Origin: Bolinopsis microptera
Taxonomy: Eukaryota > Ctenophora > Tentaculata > Lobata > Bolinopsidae
Assembly: GCF_026151205.1 (NCBI RefSeq)
Contig: NC_087073.1
Location: 6,159,001-6,223,000, forward strand
Direction: 5' to 3'
Length of the DNA stretch: 64,000 nucleotides
Made by a program: the position numbers and the translations under genes. The notes beneath the pieces are model-generated. The model made no database searches. It was not told the DNA's origin and saw only the letters and a list, made by a program, of their open reading frames with translations. How positions within the stretch are numbered: the stretch's first letter is position 1; every line of letters begins with the position of its first letter. Of this stretch, positions 23,075 to 34,861 are shown piece after piece.

Positions 23075-23965
23075 GTGAACCGTAATCACAGTCCTGTCTC
23101 AGCCCCTCCCGACCTCCCTGACTAACACCAGGTAATAAGATCCGCTATATCATTGTGATTTGCGACCACCGACTAAAGTTCGAATACAGCCCTTTCTGTA
23201 AGGCTTCCGACCTATGAAGCAGATAAATAATAGGTGAACAATCACTGTCCCAGTGAAATCTATTTATCACAACAGATTACTGAACCACGTGATCCACCGT
23301 CAGTATTTTAAATGATGAGCCATGACATAAGTCATCTAAAAGTTGACGAGCTTCAATCAATCAAACTAAACATCCTAGATGGACCTGTTGTAAAAGGGGT
23401 GTTTAATAACGGAGCTACCGGACGCAACTAACGAGTGGGGCATTACCGAGTCTCTGGCTGGAATAATGAAAATGTATACGGGTTGCAATCCTGCTCCACC
23501 CAGCTCATGACCTTCTGAGACCGAATTTCGGTTAAACAACCATCCGGCATATGCTTTGTTTGTAGATTATCGCTACAACAACACCTTTATTGTTAACTTA
23601 ATACGTTTTCGTTGTGATAGCCACGAGTAGTATGAACGTTTTATAATTTCACTTAGATTAGTTACATAATTAATGTGGCTGTCGTTGTTTTTGTAATATA
23701 TATGTCATATCCTACATTTCTGTAGTCTCATACTTATCGTCATTTAAGTTTGATGGAGTTTAAAGGTGCATAATATGACGAGTACGAGAAGAAGTGAAGC
23801 AAAATCGTGTTCGAGAAAAGCGCAAAAATATTCAACGAAGGCCATAGGAGAGATTAAGCTATCCACTCCGATAATCGTAATCGACAATTATCTTGGAGGT
23901 TATCTGTTTATCGTAATACAAATAAACCAGAAATTTTCGGGGGAAAAAAACGAAGAAAAACTCTA

Positions 23966-24052
23966 GTAATATTACTGGTCTTGCCTTTCTCTATGTGAAA
24001 ATTACCCAAGAAGCACATTACCAGTACTGCATCGCCCTTCTCCAAAATAATT
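23966..24052 (+). CDS. Possible short exon, unknown
   Basis: An open frame reading NITGLAFLYVKITQEAHYQY and ending CIALLQNN stops at a GTAAGT donor at 24053. Its composition is markedly more protein-like than the surrounding AT-rich DNA, and the helix-like pattern is intact. The acceptor (ctctag ending at 23965) has a weak, purine-rich tract. The call rests on composition and the donor only. Confidence 0.3.
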
Positions 24053-24768
24053 GTAAGTTAAAGTGCCAGCACCCTCCTCAAGGAAACAATGCCATTAGCG
24101 GGTAGCCTTTTTTGAAGTGCATATATAAGGGGGAAAATGCAGAAATACCTCGCGGGAACAATGTACATATCAGCATATCCAAGCAAACGCCAAACTGTCT
24201 TTTTTCGTCTTCTCTAAAATTAGATTGAATCTAGATAAATAGCTAACTTTTCCTACTGAATTATAGCCTAAATAGCTTTAAATCATAAGTTTTACATGGC
24301 TTAAGTTAACCATTTAAAACTGATAAGATAATATCCCTGTCTGCAGTAACCGTAAAGTTTTCTAAATTAGCGGATGAGATTAGCATCCGATTAACTTAAT
24401 TAGCTGGTCTAAAAATGCATTTGGTTACCTGTTTTGTTGATATTAAATCGTTTAAGAAGATTTAAAGAAATTAAAAACTAATCGCATGAAGATACAGATC
24501 CAACAAAGTCAGTACAAAGTGTCACCTCCTTTATGGAGTTTAAACTCTCCAGCAATGTCTCATTAACACAGAACGTGTGTTTCAATCGTTCAATAAAACA
24601 GGCCATATAAGTAGATATCAGAGACGTGAATAGTAGAATTACGCAGTTATGAGGGGTTGGGTATTACAGATAAAACCGTAGATCTGGGTTTTTTAGCAAT
24701 TCGGCAATCTGGTGATGGACACGATTGACGCACACTTAAGGGACACCCAAGGCACTTCTAAGTTCTAC
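24053..24768. other. AT-rich spacer without supported gene
   Basis: No splice-supported ORF, no repeat of note. Confidence 0.4.
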
Positions 24769-25445
24769 CCTAGCTCCTGGGCCAGCTCCTGAACCAGCTC
24801 CTGAACTAGCTCCTGGGCCAGCTCCTGAACTAGCTCCTGGACCAGCTCCTGAACTAGCTCCTGGACCAGCTCCTGAACTAGCTCCTGGACCAGCTTCTGA
24901 ACTAGCTCCTGACCAGCTCCTGAGCTAGCTCCTGGACCACCTCCTGGACCACCTCCTGGACCAGCTCCTGAACCAGCTCCTGAACTAGCTCCTGGACCAG
25001 CTCCTGGACCAGCTCCTGGACCAGCTCCTGAACTAGCTCCTGAACTAGCTCCTGAACTAGCTCCTGAACTAGCTCCTGGACCAGCTTCTGAACTAGCTCC
25101 TGGACTAGCTCCTGGACTAGCTCCTGGACCAGCTTCTGAACTAGCTCCTGGACCAGCTCCTGAACTAGCTCCTGGACCAGCTTCTGAACTAGCTCCTGGA
25201 CTAGCTCCTGGACCAGCTCCTGGACCAGCTCCTGAACCAGCTCCTGAACCAGCTCCTGAACCAGCTCCTGACCAGCTCATGCACCAGCTCCTGGACCAGC
25301 TCCTGACCAGCTCATGCACCAGCTCCTGAACTAGCTCCTGAACTACCTCCTGGACCAGCTCCTGGACCAGCTCCTGGACCAGCTCCTGAACTAGCTCCTG
25401 AACTAGCTCCTGAACTAGCTCCTGAACCAGCTCATGGGCCAGCTA
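24769..25445. repeat. 12-bp minisatellite, about 56 copies
   Basis: Interspersed units of the form c[ct]agctcctg[ga]a/g repeat for 677 bp, with occasional 11-bp units (ctgaccagctc) that shift the frame. The minus-strand ORF of Gly/Ala/Pro/Ser (24765-25319) reflects only the 12-bp period. AGCT sites occur in nearly every unit. Confidence 0.95.
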
Positions 25446-26515
25446 GCCATCATCTATGTGGCTGAGCCGGTTTTGAAGCTGGATTTGGTGGAAGAGCTGG
25501 GGTAGAGAACTGTCTTGTAAACAATTGAACAATACTGACAACAATTTAAATTAAAAGACTCCCAGTCTAATAGCTAACGGCACAAAAATCATGGGCCCGA
25601 CGTTTGGGCTTCTAGTGTGCTAACCTCAAGTCCAATTGGTGTAGTTCTGCATATGTACGACCAATAAAGGAATAAAGGATAATATACGATACTAGATAGT
25701 AGTGATATGTTGTGGTTATACGCCACTGCTCTACTCCTGATGGATTATCATCGGCCTAATGAATTCTCACCGCTGACAGTTCGTTGAGCGTTTTTATTTT
25801 CAGACAAGAATCTTACATCCATAGCCCTCGTGCAAATAATACGACCAACGTTTACTTTTTGGAGCTCGGGACAGTCGGTTAAGTAAAGATGATAGAATTA
25901 AACGGTCCCTTCAATTTTCGAGCTTCTAGACATAAAGATTAAAGATTGACAAAAGATAATTTAATAATGATGAGATAATCAGATTTATTGTAACCCGGAT
26001 GTGGGTTCATCTGTCGAACGACTGGTTGAAAGTTGAAGACTGGCACGGTTTTAGAACTCCATAGATCATGAAGTCTGTATTGTTAGGCGTAGTTTAGGCG
26101 TGGAAATCATTAATCAATACTGCTGATGCAAAATTTACAGAAGTGATTAAAGTTTACAAGAGGGATTTAAAAACGAATCAAGTTTTTAACTTTCGTTCAA
26201 ACTGTTTAACTTTCGTTCAAACTGTCTGGCAGATATATTTTGCAACTGTAGAAGTAGGACGGTATATACTCCCTAAGTCCCATATACTCATAATATAGAC
26301 ACGGCGGACATAATTCACATTAACAATCGTATTTGTGAATCTTAGGCTGACCCGGCAAAGTGTGGACATTTGAGTATCGAGCTCGAGTACGGAACAGTAC
26401 TAATGCAGTACCAGATTGTGTGGGATTGTATGTTAGGCACAAATATGGTCTTTATTCGAGAGATCCTTGAAACTAAGTATTTATCATAAAAAGAATTGAT
26501 TACGCGTTCATTAAA
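25446..26515. other. Spacer with a 20-bp tandem duplication
   Basis: The string tttaactttcgttcaaactg occurs twice in succession near 26187-26226. No supported gene. Confidence 0.45.
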
Positions 26516-26521
26516 ACTTAC

Positions 26522-26701
26522 TCTGATTTGTCGATTCTCTTAGCGATGGGAGAGCCCCTTCCAAACAGAAAGTAGAGGGAAGAACAAGTGCAATTAGCGG
26601 CAGTACAAAGTGTAATTATAATGTAGTCAAGTGTTTCGTTTATGTAGTCATCCAGCCCTTTCTGGCGGTAGTGAGCTGCTTTACTTTTCATAACAACAGA
26701 A
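26522..26701 (-). CDS. Candidate exon with hydrophobic segment
   Basis: A minus-strand frame from ATG 26701 runs 60 codons to a perfect GTAAGT donor (complement of 26516-26521). The peptide reads YRQKGLDDYINETLDYIIIT, then a Cys-rich hydrophobic segment (LCTAANCTCSSLYFLFG) and a basic end. It could be a first exon. Alternatively it could be internal, because a CT-rich tract runs up to aaaag/gcag sites just after the ATG. The hydrophobic part may be membrane-embedded. No family is recognised. Confidence 0.5.
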
Positions 26702-26749
26702 ATGTGAAGAGTAGATGAAATGGAAAGCGAGAGTGAAGTCAATACCACA

Positions 26750-28020
26750 TTCCAACCGATCCTCGCTGATTCGGGTTATATTTAAAGTTGGAGTAATAGG
26801 CCGTTATATCTTATAACGGGCTGATTCTGCAAGGACAATGTGCGAGCCAAAACTTTAAAACTTCGGCATCGATTTGTGGTTAGGAGTAGGTACTCATTTA
26901 GTTCAATAATTTGCTGTCTATTCATATTAAATTAGAGTAGGGTTTAAGAGCATAGGTAATTTGTTGAATGCTCAATGCGGTTCAGTTAAGGTACTTTTAG
27001 CAGAGCACCTAGACATGTAACGACACCCTGTCTACGAAATGGTAAAACAATATTCGTAAGAATAGTGGATTAGATCAGATGCCGCCGTAAATACACCAGT
27101 TAGTGGCTAGGTAAATAGGCGCGGAACTGGAAGGTCATGTATGATAACATGTTGAGTGAAAAATATTAATATTAACACGGCTCTCAACATATTGAGATCA
27201 TTATTAAGTTCGGGGAGTTGTTTAATTAAAATAGGCAATTAACCTATTAAAATACCATAGAATTGCGGCAATTTTCAAAATTCCTAATTCACTATGCAGA
27301 CATAATGTATGGCTTACGTAAAGAACTCAAGAATGAAGGGATTTTGGGTAGACACTATAATATATGTCTGACATATGTGGTCTAAATCGTAGAATTGGCT
27401 GGTTACGGAAAATCTATATTTTTTATATAAGTTATATTGATTTACGTATTGATGAGATGATATAGCAGAACTCTCTGATTGTGAGGCTGTAAGTGAGTAA
27501 TTCCCTCTTTTATCCTATTTTTTTAGCAACGAAAAATCAATAGGTTGGTTATAATATCCCAAAAATTTCGGGCCGATAAGGTTGATTATTACTATATGTA
27601 TTAAACAGGAATATATGTATTAAACAGGAATTTTGTATGTAAGAAGACAACTGATAGTAATACAATAAAAACGATAGACTAACTATAAAAGTTTTAAACT
27701 AATTACAACATTACAAATCTATTACATTTATTGAGATTTATGTCACTTATGATGGCTCCGGCTGAAAGTACTATGACTCATTTTATTTAGAAGATCGTAG
27801 TTTCATTGCTTCTGAAGTAGCTATCAGTTCGCCGGTCATTGTTGGGTATACAACTATAAAAGTTATAAATTGGCCACTTTCTTATCGCAATGATCAACGA
27901 GGAGCTGATAGTAGATTAAAATCTCCTGCAAAAGAGATAAAACAGATTTAATAAACGGACGAGTACGTGTATTACACTCGAAACGAAGAGTTACTCATAT
28001 GAAATGAAATTACCGGTGTG
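26750..28020. other. AT-rich spacer without supported gene
   Basis: A 20-bp direct duplication (tatatgtattaaacaggaat) lies near 27592-27631. Nothing else was recognised. Confidence 0.45.
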
Positions 28021-28079
28021 CGCTACACGTGTGGATGAGAGCCGCGCGCATGTGTGTACAATGCATTATAGGTTATACT

Positions 28080-28125
28080 CATATTATATAATATATATAT
28101 ATATGATAATATATATAATAAAGTA
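28080..28125. repeat. (TA)n-rich microsatellite
   Basis: A run of interrupted TA dinucleotides. The minus-strand ORF at 28023-28208 enters it after a short plausible peptide (AAVKSDIAEQIGVKHLIADG) that has no splice support. Confidence 0.7.
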
Positions 28126-29405
28126 CTCTGCAGACAACCGTCTGCGATAAGATGTTTGACACCAATTTGTTCGGCGATATCAGATTTGACAGCAGCTCCA
28201 CCGGCCACAAATCACCAGATTTCAGTCAAGTTGTAATCTCATTAGTAAGAAGATAAAGGGAAGTCATTTATAAGGACATTTAGCTGATTAAAACCATAAT
28301 TGAATTGAGCTGACAGCTGAATACTTAAGACTTGGAATGCGGTGAAAGTAGAATGAAATCTGACCGCTCATTTCTCAGATTGTCGTTAATTTTTCTTTGT
28401 GAACAGATATAGTACATTTTTTGGAATTTGAATTCACATTATATATTGTAGAATCACAAACCAGACAAGTTGAGGCCACGGGTTTGGTATTGGTGGTTTT
28501 ATAATTAGTTGGAATTGAGTTTGGCTATTTTGTGGCAGAGGTCTCTAATTATTTCATACAAAGAAGCTAAGATGAATTAATCATGCAGAGTCAGGATGTA
28601 TCTCTCTCAATAGTTACCACGCTTTGAAACCGCGGATTTTTGTCAAAATTTCCTTGCGGCTAACTGTTAAATTTTTGTTGTCGAGTTAAATTTAAGCAGC
28701 TATATCTATGATCAAAGGGCATGGATGGGAATGAGATCAGAGCGGTCAATGGAGGTAGCCATGGTAACTCAGGTCACCAGACGTTTGAGGTTTTATCAAT
28801 TATCGGCTTTATAATTTCCGTCAACGCCAGGAACAAATCCTTCTGGTCGACATTCTTGGCGAATTAAATTTGTTTAGGCTGTCCTTATTTCGTATACTTC
28901 AGAGACCACACAAATTCCCGACCAATTCTTTCATTCTTCAAGTGCATATTTCCCCGAATCAAGGTTAGCTAGTTCATTCCTGAAAATGTTCCGAAACTTT
29001 TGTTCTGTTTTGAAGAGCTCTGCTTCATGTGCCAGGTAAACTTTATCTTTCTTTGGTTTTGATGAGAAGATTTATAAACCGCTAAAATTGGTTAAAATCT
29101 CCAATGCACAATCTGATCAGTTTGTGAACCTCAGATTATAGCCTTCTACTTATTTTTACTAATTATATATTATGTTGCCAAGATCTGCAGCGAAAGGTTT
29201 TTTTTTCAGTATCAATTTATAATTTCCACCGCTCGTCATTCACACCAATATCGAATTTATATAACTAAATAGTAATGCTATTATACTGCATCTCAACATC
29301 TGAATTCTGTATCAGTATGGTCTGTTAAACGCCTATGAATATTATCACTATCAGTGAGTGATAATGTGATCCGAGGTGTACACTATATAAACATATACGA
29401 TACAT

Positions 29406-29435
29406 CAATGTATTACATGGCCATGTAATACATTG
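29406..29435. repeat. Perfect 30-bp palindrome
   Basis: caatgtattacatgg is followed immediately by its exact reverse complement, with no spacer. A further copy of the left arm (caatgtattacatgg) lies at 29451-29465. Such a sequence can extrude a cruciform. It lies in a gene-poor AT-rich stretch downstream of the minus-strand exons at 29.5-29.8 kb. Confidence 0.85.
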
Positions 29436-29532
29436 TATATAATACATATACAATGTATTACATGGTCATGTGGTGCACAGTATAGTTACACAACGTATAG
29501 ATCGTTTAGTTAAGACTAACAGTAATACATAC

Positions 29533-29801
29533 TCGTGGTGGACGTCAAGTCTAGCGATCAGAGAGTCCAGAACAGTCCGCTTCCTCTCCAGGACCCTGCC
29601 ATTCTGCCCGGGGACTGGTCTGCAGTGCAGTGCCGGGGCTGTAGCTCGCCGGATCAGCCGAGTTAGAGGATGATCTGACATGATCTTCAGCTGGTTTTGT
29701 TAGGGTTTAAAATTAAGGTGGGGTAAAAGTAAATTGTTTGTAAACACTCTTCTCACCTGTAATGAGATTGGTGGGAGGTTGTCATTAGCGTTGCAGATTT
29801 T
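29533..29801 (-). CDS. Two adjacent exons of an unknown protein
   Basis: Exon one (29801-29757, 45 bases) sits between ctctttag and a consensus donor CAG followed by GTGAGAAG. It reads KICNANDNLPPISLQ in phase 0. Exon two (29690-29533) follows a 66-bp intron with acceptor aaaaccag and continues in phase 0. It reads LKIMSDHPLTRLIRRATAPA and later RTVLDSLIARLDVHH, ending at a GTATGT donor. Three splice sites and phase agreement make this one of the better-supported genes in the window. Exon two is GC-rich against its AT-rich flanks. The protein is basic and helix-prone, and I do not recognise the family. Flanking exons were not located; the LINE at 30.8-34.0 kb may lie in an upstream intron. 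Confidence 0.6.
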
Positions 29802-30438
29802 CTAAAGAGCAATTCACGTAAGGAAATGTAAAATTGTTAGCAACTATATAATACAAGTTGTTGAGTCAACTTTTGTAGTCTTATCATTATCACGTGATTT
29901 TAGATACAGAATGCGGAGTTACTTATTTTAGCTGATTATAATGATGACTCGAAATTAAAATTTAAAGACTTCACGACGCGACGTGTAGCACTCACTTATG
30001 AGTGAATTTTAATCGTTTAGCCAAATCGATTTGAAATTTTATGTGACATAGTGCAGCACAGGATGAGTTTAAAATAGAATACCTAACGATTTAAAACGAA
30101 GCTATACTACTAGCTTAGCAGGCGTAAGCGTCAGAAGATAATCGAGCATTTGAACAATCGTTTTATTTGACTCGAACTGTGATTGGATCAATTTCAGTGG
30201 ATCTATAATGTGTGGCTAAAAATTTTTAAATACAAAGTCAATGAATTTTATGGTTCGATAGTTGCTGATGCCCGGCCCAATGGCACCATTTTGATGTGCC
30301 ATTGATGCCAATATATGATAAAATTTGCTCAGGTGGATCTATCGAAACAGTGCCATTATTGACATTGAGTGATTATAATGAATATGGCTTGGTTTGTGAC
30401 ATGACAAGAAAATAGCATTAGAGTAACTTGATCATCAG

Positions 30439-30526
30439 TCTACGAACACTTGGTCGTGACGCACGGTTACGGCATAATGATCGCTTGGAAGTTGAGGGAG
30501 AGGTTAGGTTTAGGCATTGGGTACCG
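30439..30526 (+). CDS. Possible short exon, unknown
   Basis: A plus-strand frame reads LRTLGRDARLRHNDRLEVEG and ends at CCG followed by GTAAGATA at 30527. The acceptor would be gatcatcag (ending 30438), which has a poor pyrimidine tract. Composition is coding-like, but evidence is thin. Confidence 0.3.
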
Positions 30527-30814
30527 GTAAGATATATACGTACTGCATATCGTCATTTACACTTATACCCTTGGACGATATGGGGGTGTGTTTATGTACT
30601 GTGCAGCGTATGACGATAGGTAAACAGCGTGATTACCTTGTGTAACGTTAAGTCAAAAAATCTGCAATTCTAATGTCTGTTTTTGAAGTTGATGGGTTTA
30701 ACTTGTAATGGGAACCAAGGTTCGACCGGAACCCTGATCGACTTAGTCCCAGGACCAACCCAGGATTTATTCTAAATGTTTGCTTATTTTTTGTTAATCT
30801 AATGACCTTTATCA

Positions 30815-33198
30815 AATCATGCCTATTGTACCAACGCATGAACAAGGTGGTACAATTGACCTTATACTCTCTACAGAAAACCTTAGGTCCAGAATGGGCC
30901 CAGTTTCTGTGACCAAATCAGGAACATCCTCCGACCACTTTCTGGTTCATTTTGATTTAGGGTATCACTGCTGTAAGAAACCCAAGACGATTTGGAAAAA
31001 GGTTAACTACCGAAATTTTAAAGATCTTGACAAAAACATTTTTAGAGAAAGTTTGAAGAACTCATCTCTGTGCCAAGGAAACTTTGACTGGTCACTAGAC
31101 GAAGCTGTTACACAGTACAATGAGGTTCTTTCGAGCCTTATGGAAACCCACTGCCCAGAAGTGGACAGGAAAGTGAAAGCTAATGAAATGCCCTGGATTG
31201 ATGAAGAGCTGAGAGAAGTGAGAAGAAAGAGAAGAAGAGCAGAGAGAGCTTGGAGGTCTGGAAAAGGACTTAAATCAGCGTACGTAGGACTTCGGGATAA
31301 ATTTCAGGGTATGGAGTTTGAAAAAAGAAAGGGATACTATAGAAATTCTATCACAGCTTCATCAGGTGATATTAAATCCCTTTACAAGAAAGTCAATCGC
31401 TTGTTGGGTAATTCTCAGACAAGTATGCCATCTGGAAATCCCAAGGAAGTTGCAGATGATCTCAAAGCTTTCTTTTCTGGAAAAGTGGAAAACATTCGGT
31501 CCTCAATTGAAAACCTTCGTGATGAACCGGCCGAACCCCAGGAAAACCCAAGAGGTGATAAAAAAAGAGTCAAAGTTAGAGACTTTTAAAGCAGTAGAAG
31601 TGTCCGAGATGGAAACCCTGGTGAAAAGTATGTCAAATAAGTTCTGTGACTTAGATCCAATACCCATGTTTCTCCTGAAACACTGCATTAAAGAACTAGC
31701 ACCATTTCTCTGCTACATCGTCAACCTTTCCATTGAAACTGCTAAGTTTCCATCAGATCTTAAGAGAGCAGTGGTCAGACCCACCCTCAAAAAGGATGGA
31801 GCAGATCCTGACTGTCTAAAAAACTATAGACCAGTTTCAAATCTCCCGGTTATGTCCAAGATCCTTGAAAAGTACATACTCAGTCAACTCAATGAATACT
31901 TGGATGCAGAAAATCTTCATTGTCCAGTTCAGTCTGGTTATAGACCAAAACATAGCTGTGAGACTTTATTAGTGAAAATGACTGATGACATTCTTGGGGA
32001 AATCGAGCAGGGTAGAATTGTGACACTGGTCCTGCTAGACCTTTCAGCAGCTTTCGACACAATAGATCATAAGATACTTATCAGAAAACTCTTAGCTGAT
32101 TTTGGAATCTCAGGTAAAGCTAACAGCTGGTTTGAGGATTATCTTCATGCAAGATCGTTCAATGTCAAAGTTGGTCAGGAGCTATCTGATGTAATGTGTC
32201 TTCTTTTTGGAGTGCCTCAGGGATCTTTGCTTGGACCGATTCTGTTCATCCTGTACATTAAACAACTTCAGAAGATAGCTGCTAAATATGGGATTCGTAT
32301 TCAGCTATATGCAGATGACTCGCAGCTCTACATTTCTTTTGAACCCCTAATACCTGGAGAAATAAGTGAAATGAAAATTAAGATCAATGCCTGCCTTGAC
32401 GAAATAAGGGCCTGGATGCTTGAAAATTATATGAAACTTAATGAGTCAAAAACAGAGCTACTAGTCATTGGGAAGCCTTTGGTTCTTAGAGAATTTGGAC
32501 AGCATCAAATTTCTGTTAATTTTGGGAGTACGGAAGTGATGCCAACAGAATGTGTCGGTGACAATTGGAAGAGTTTAGGAGTCAAACTAGACCCAGCTCT
32601 TACCATGGAAAGACAGCTAAACAGTGTTAAACAGAAGTCAATGTGGGCATTAACTAATCTGAAGAGAATACGATGTTATCTTGATGAAAGTTTAAAAGTT
32701 ATGCTAGTGAAGCAACTGGTTATATCAAAGCTTGACTACTGTAATGCACTGTATGTTTGCCTACCGATGAAGTCACTGAAAAAGCTCAAATCTGTACTGA
32801 ATGCTGGAATACGATTCATTTATAACATCGATGACCGTGATGTAGATCTTCTTGAATACTACAAAAAAGCACACATTCTCCCCATTGAAGAACGAATAAG
32901 TTTCAAGATTTGTCTTCTGGCGTATAAGGTTATGTACAACCAAGCACCACCATATCTGTCTGATCTTCTTCAGATTGACTCCCAGGCAGCATATTCTAAA
33001 ACACGGCAACTGTCTGGTGATGACTTAAGGTTTAGGGTTAGTAGACCCAGTAAAATCAGGCTAGGTGATAGGAGGTTTAGCAACGCAGCCCCAAAACTCT
33101 GGAACTTGCTACCGTATACGGTAAGAAAGGCCAACAACATTGATACTTTTAAACGGGCTTTAAAAACCCATTTTTTCAATCATTTAGAACATACCTAG
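30815..33198 (+). pseudogene. CR1/L2-like LINE ORF2: endonuclease end plus reverse transcriptase
   Basis: The first frame (30819-31589) contains the end of an apurinic-like endonuclease (PTHEQGGTIDLIL, then SSDHFLVHFDL) and a Lys/Arg-rich linker (EVRRKRRRAERAWRSGK). Near 31540-31590 the reading shifts into a second frame that stays open to the stop at 33198. This frame carries a full reverse transcriptase: LKNYRPVSNL; LLDLSAAFDTIDH (motif A); GVPQGSLLGPILF (motif B); YADDSQLY (catalytic motif C). A thumb and C-terminal region follow, with RRFSNAAPKLWNLLP, a signature of CR1/L2/jockey-type elements. RT motifs are intact and there are no internal stops after the shift. The single frameshift and the missing 5' part (most of the endonuclease and ORF1) make the copy non-autonomous. 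Residual endonuclease-like reading may extend upstream to about 30680 in another frame. Confidence 0.9.
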
Positions 33199-33995
33199 TC
33201 GTATTTATATTTGTGTTCTTTTTTAAAAAGTTCCTAGAACCTGGCCTTAGTTTGTAGATTATTCCATGGGATTTTTTAACTGCCATGAGTTTTGTGTATA
33301 GTTACACGGAGTCCGGAGAGACTAGACTGCCATTTGCCATGCCCTGGCTTGTTTTTATTTTCTATTTTTTATAACCTGTATCCTTGGCCGGTACCACATG
33401 ATTGCAGAGTTGGTAGCACATGCTTCGGCAATCTACCTGTACCTCAGTGAACCGGTGGGTGAACGGCAGCTTGCTTGCAAGCTGTTGGGTACAGGGTGAT
33501 GTAGTGTGCGAGTTCCCTTAATTGGGTGCGACAATACTCAGGGAAATCGGACTGGGGATCCGTCGGCCTGGTCTACTACCTTGAGCAACTCATTAAATGA
33601 TTGTGTGGTATTGACGGGGATGCAGGCCACAGTTTGTGTTTGTTGTTTTGATCTACAAATAAAGAAGAGTGTATAATGAAGTTCAATTAATTAAATTCTT
33701 TTGAATAAATAAAGGTAACCATTATGTGTCGAGATTATTATTTTTCTCTTATAGTATATTCCATCTGATGTCTGATTGTACCACCATGTCTGTCGTATAT
33801 TATAGTTTTTAGACGTTAGTGTTACTAATAAGCAGTTTAAAGGAAAATGAGAATTTTTTGTTGGAGAATTCTAAATTATTATAGTTTTATCTTTTGGACA
33901 GCCGCTCTGACATTATTAGCTAGTACCATTCTTGGTCACTAGTTGCTAATATGAGCGGGATATAAATACTTTGTTATTATTATTATTATTATTAT
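30815..33995 (+). mobile_element. 5'-truncated CR1/L2-like LINE insertion
   Basis: The element comprises the ORF2 remnant, about 770 bases of 3' UTR and a terminal (TTA)n/(ATT)n tail at 33972-33995. It ends in gggatataaatactttg before the repeat, the kind of microsatellite 3' end used by L2/CR1-group LINEs. The 5' limit is set by loss of recognisable coding sequence, not by a TSD. The good preservation of the RT suggests a fairly young insertion. Confidence 0.75.
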
Positions 33996-34499
33996 CTGTC
34001 ATGATCTGCAATATATCATATAAGCCGTCAGTTAAATCAAAGAAGTTTTAAATTTTGCAATTTACGAAACTCAAAGGTAAGAAAACATGAATCATTGCTG
34101 ATTGCACAATAAAATTGCTGATGATATATAATATCTAAGGTCACGCGGTATAAAAAATGTATGCGTAAAGTAGTCGCACTGATAAACCACAATGGTTACA
34201 GATCAGACTCTAAGTCTAATAGATACGGATAACTAAATACCATCATGCGTTATACATGTTATATGTTTTACGCTAAATCAAAATGTAGAATATTATGGAA
34301 ATTTAATATACTGATTACTGATCAACCAAGTTGCTGACATAGCATACTGTTTAAAGTCACCTAACACCACTATTAATCTAGAATCTGTTAATAAGAATTC
34401 CGTTGGAACAAATTGCACCCCAAGCTTTGACTGTTGAATCACCTCTATTATGATAAAATTTGCCCCTATAATACGAAGTTTCTGAAAAGTTGTATGTCC
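33996..34499. other. Spacer without supported gene
   Basis: No splice-supported ORF. Its last part directly abuts the duplicated 180-bp block. Confidence 0.4.
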
Positions 34500-34860
34500 A
34501 AGTTGAGTTCCCAAATCCAGTCAGAACCCTTAATGTAAATATGAACCAATCATAAGCCGAGATAATCACGAAAAGTGCTAAACAGGGCGTGGCCGATTCT
34601 GCGCGAGGGACCACTTTTCAATTTGATACCACCAACTCGAAAAAAACTAGAACAAACTTTAATTGCAATTAAGCTATATTAAGTTGAGTTCCCAAATCCA
34701 GTCAGAACCCTTAATGTAAATATGAACCAATCATAAGCCGAGATAATCACGAAAAGTGCTAAACAGGGCGTGGCCGATTCTGCGCGAGGGACCACTTTTC
34801 AATTTGATACCACCAACTCGAAAAAAACTAGAACAAACTTTAATTGCAATTAAGCTATAT
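34500..34860. repeat. Perfect 180-bp tandem duplication
   Basis: Bases 34500-34679 and 34681-34860 read identically, with a period of 181. The unit is not low-complexity (it contains aaacagggcgtggccgattc). With zero observed differences it is either very recent or an assembly join artefact. No gene assigned. Confidence 0.9.
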
Positions 34861-34861
34861 A

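Noticed and set aside
24765..25319. Collagen-like Gly/Ala/Pro/Ser ORF
   Set aside because: Driven by the 12-bp minisatellite period; frame is broken elsewhere in the array by 11-bp units.
28023..28208. Minus ORF beginning with a GTG codon
   Set aside because: Half of it is translated TA microsatellite and the remainder lacks splice sites.
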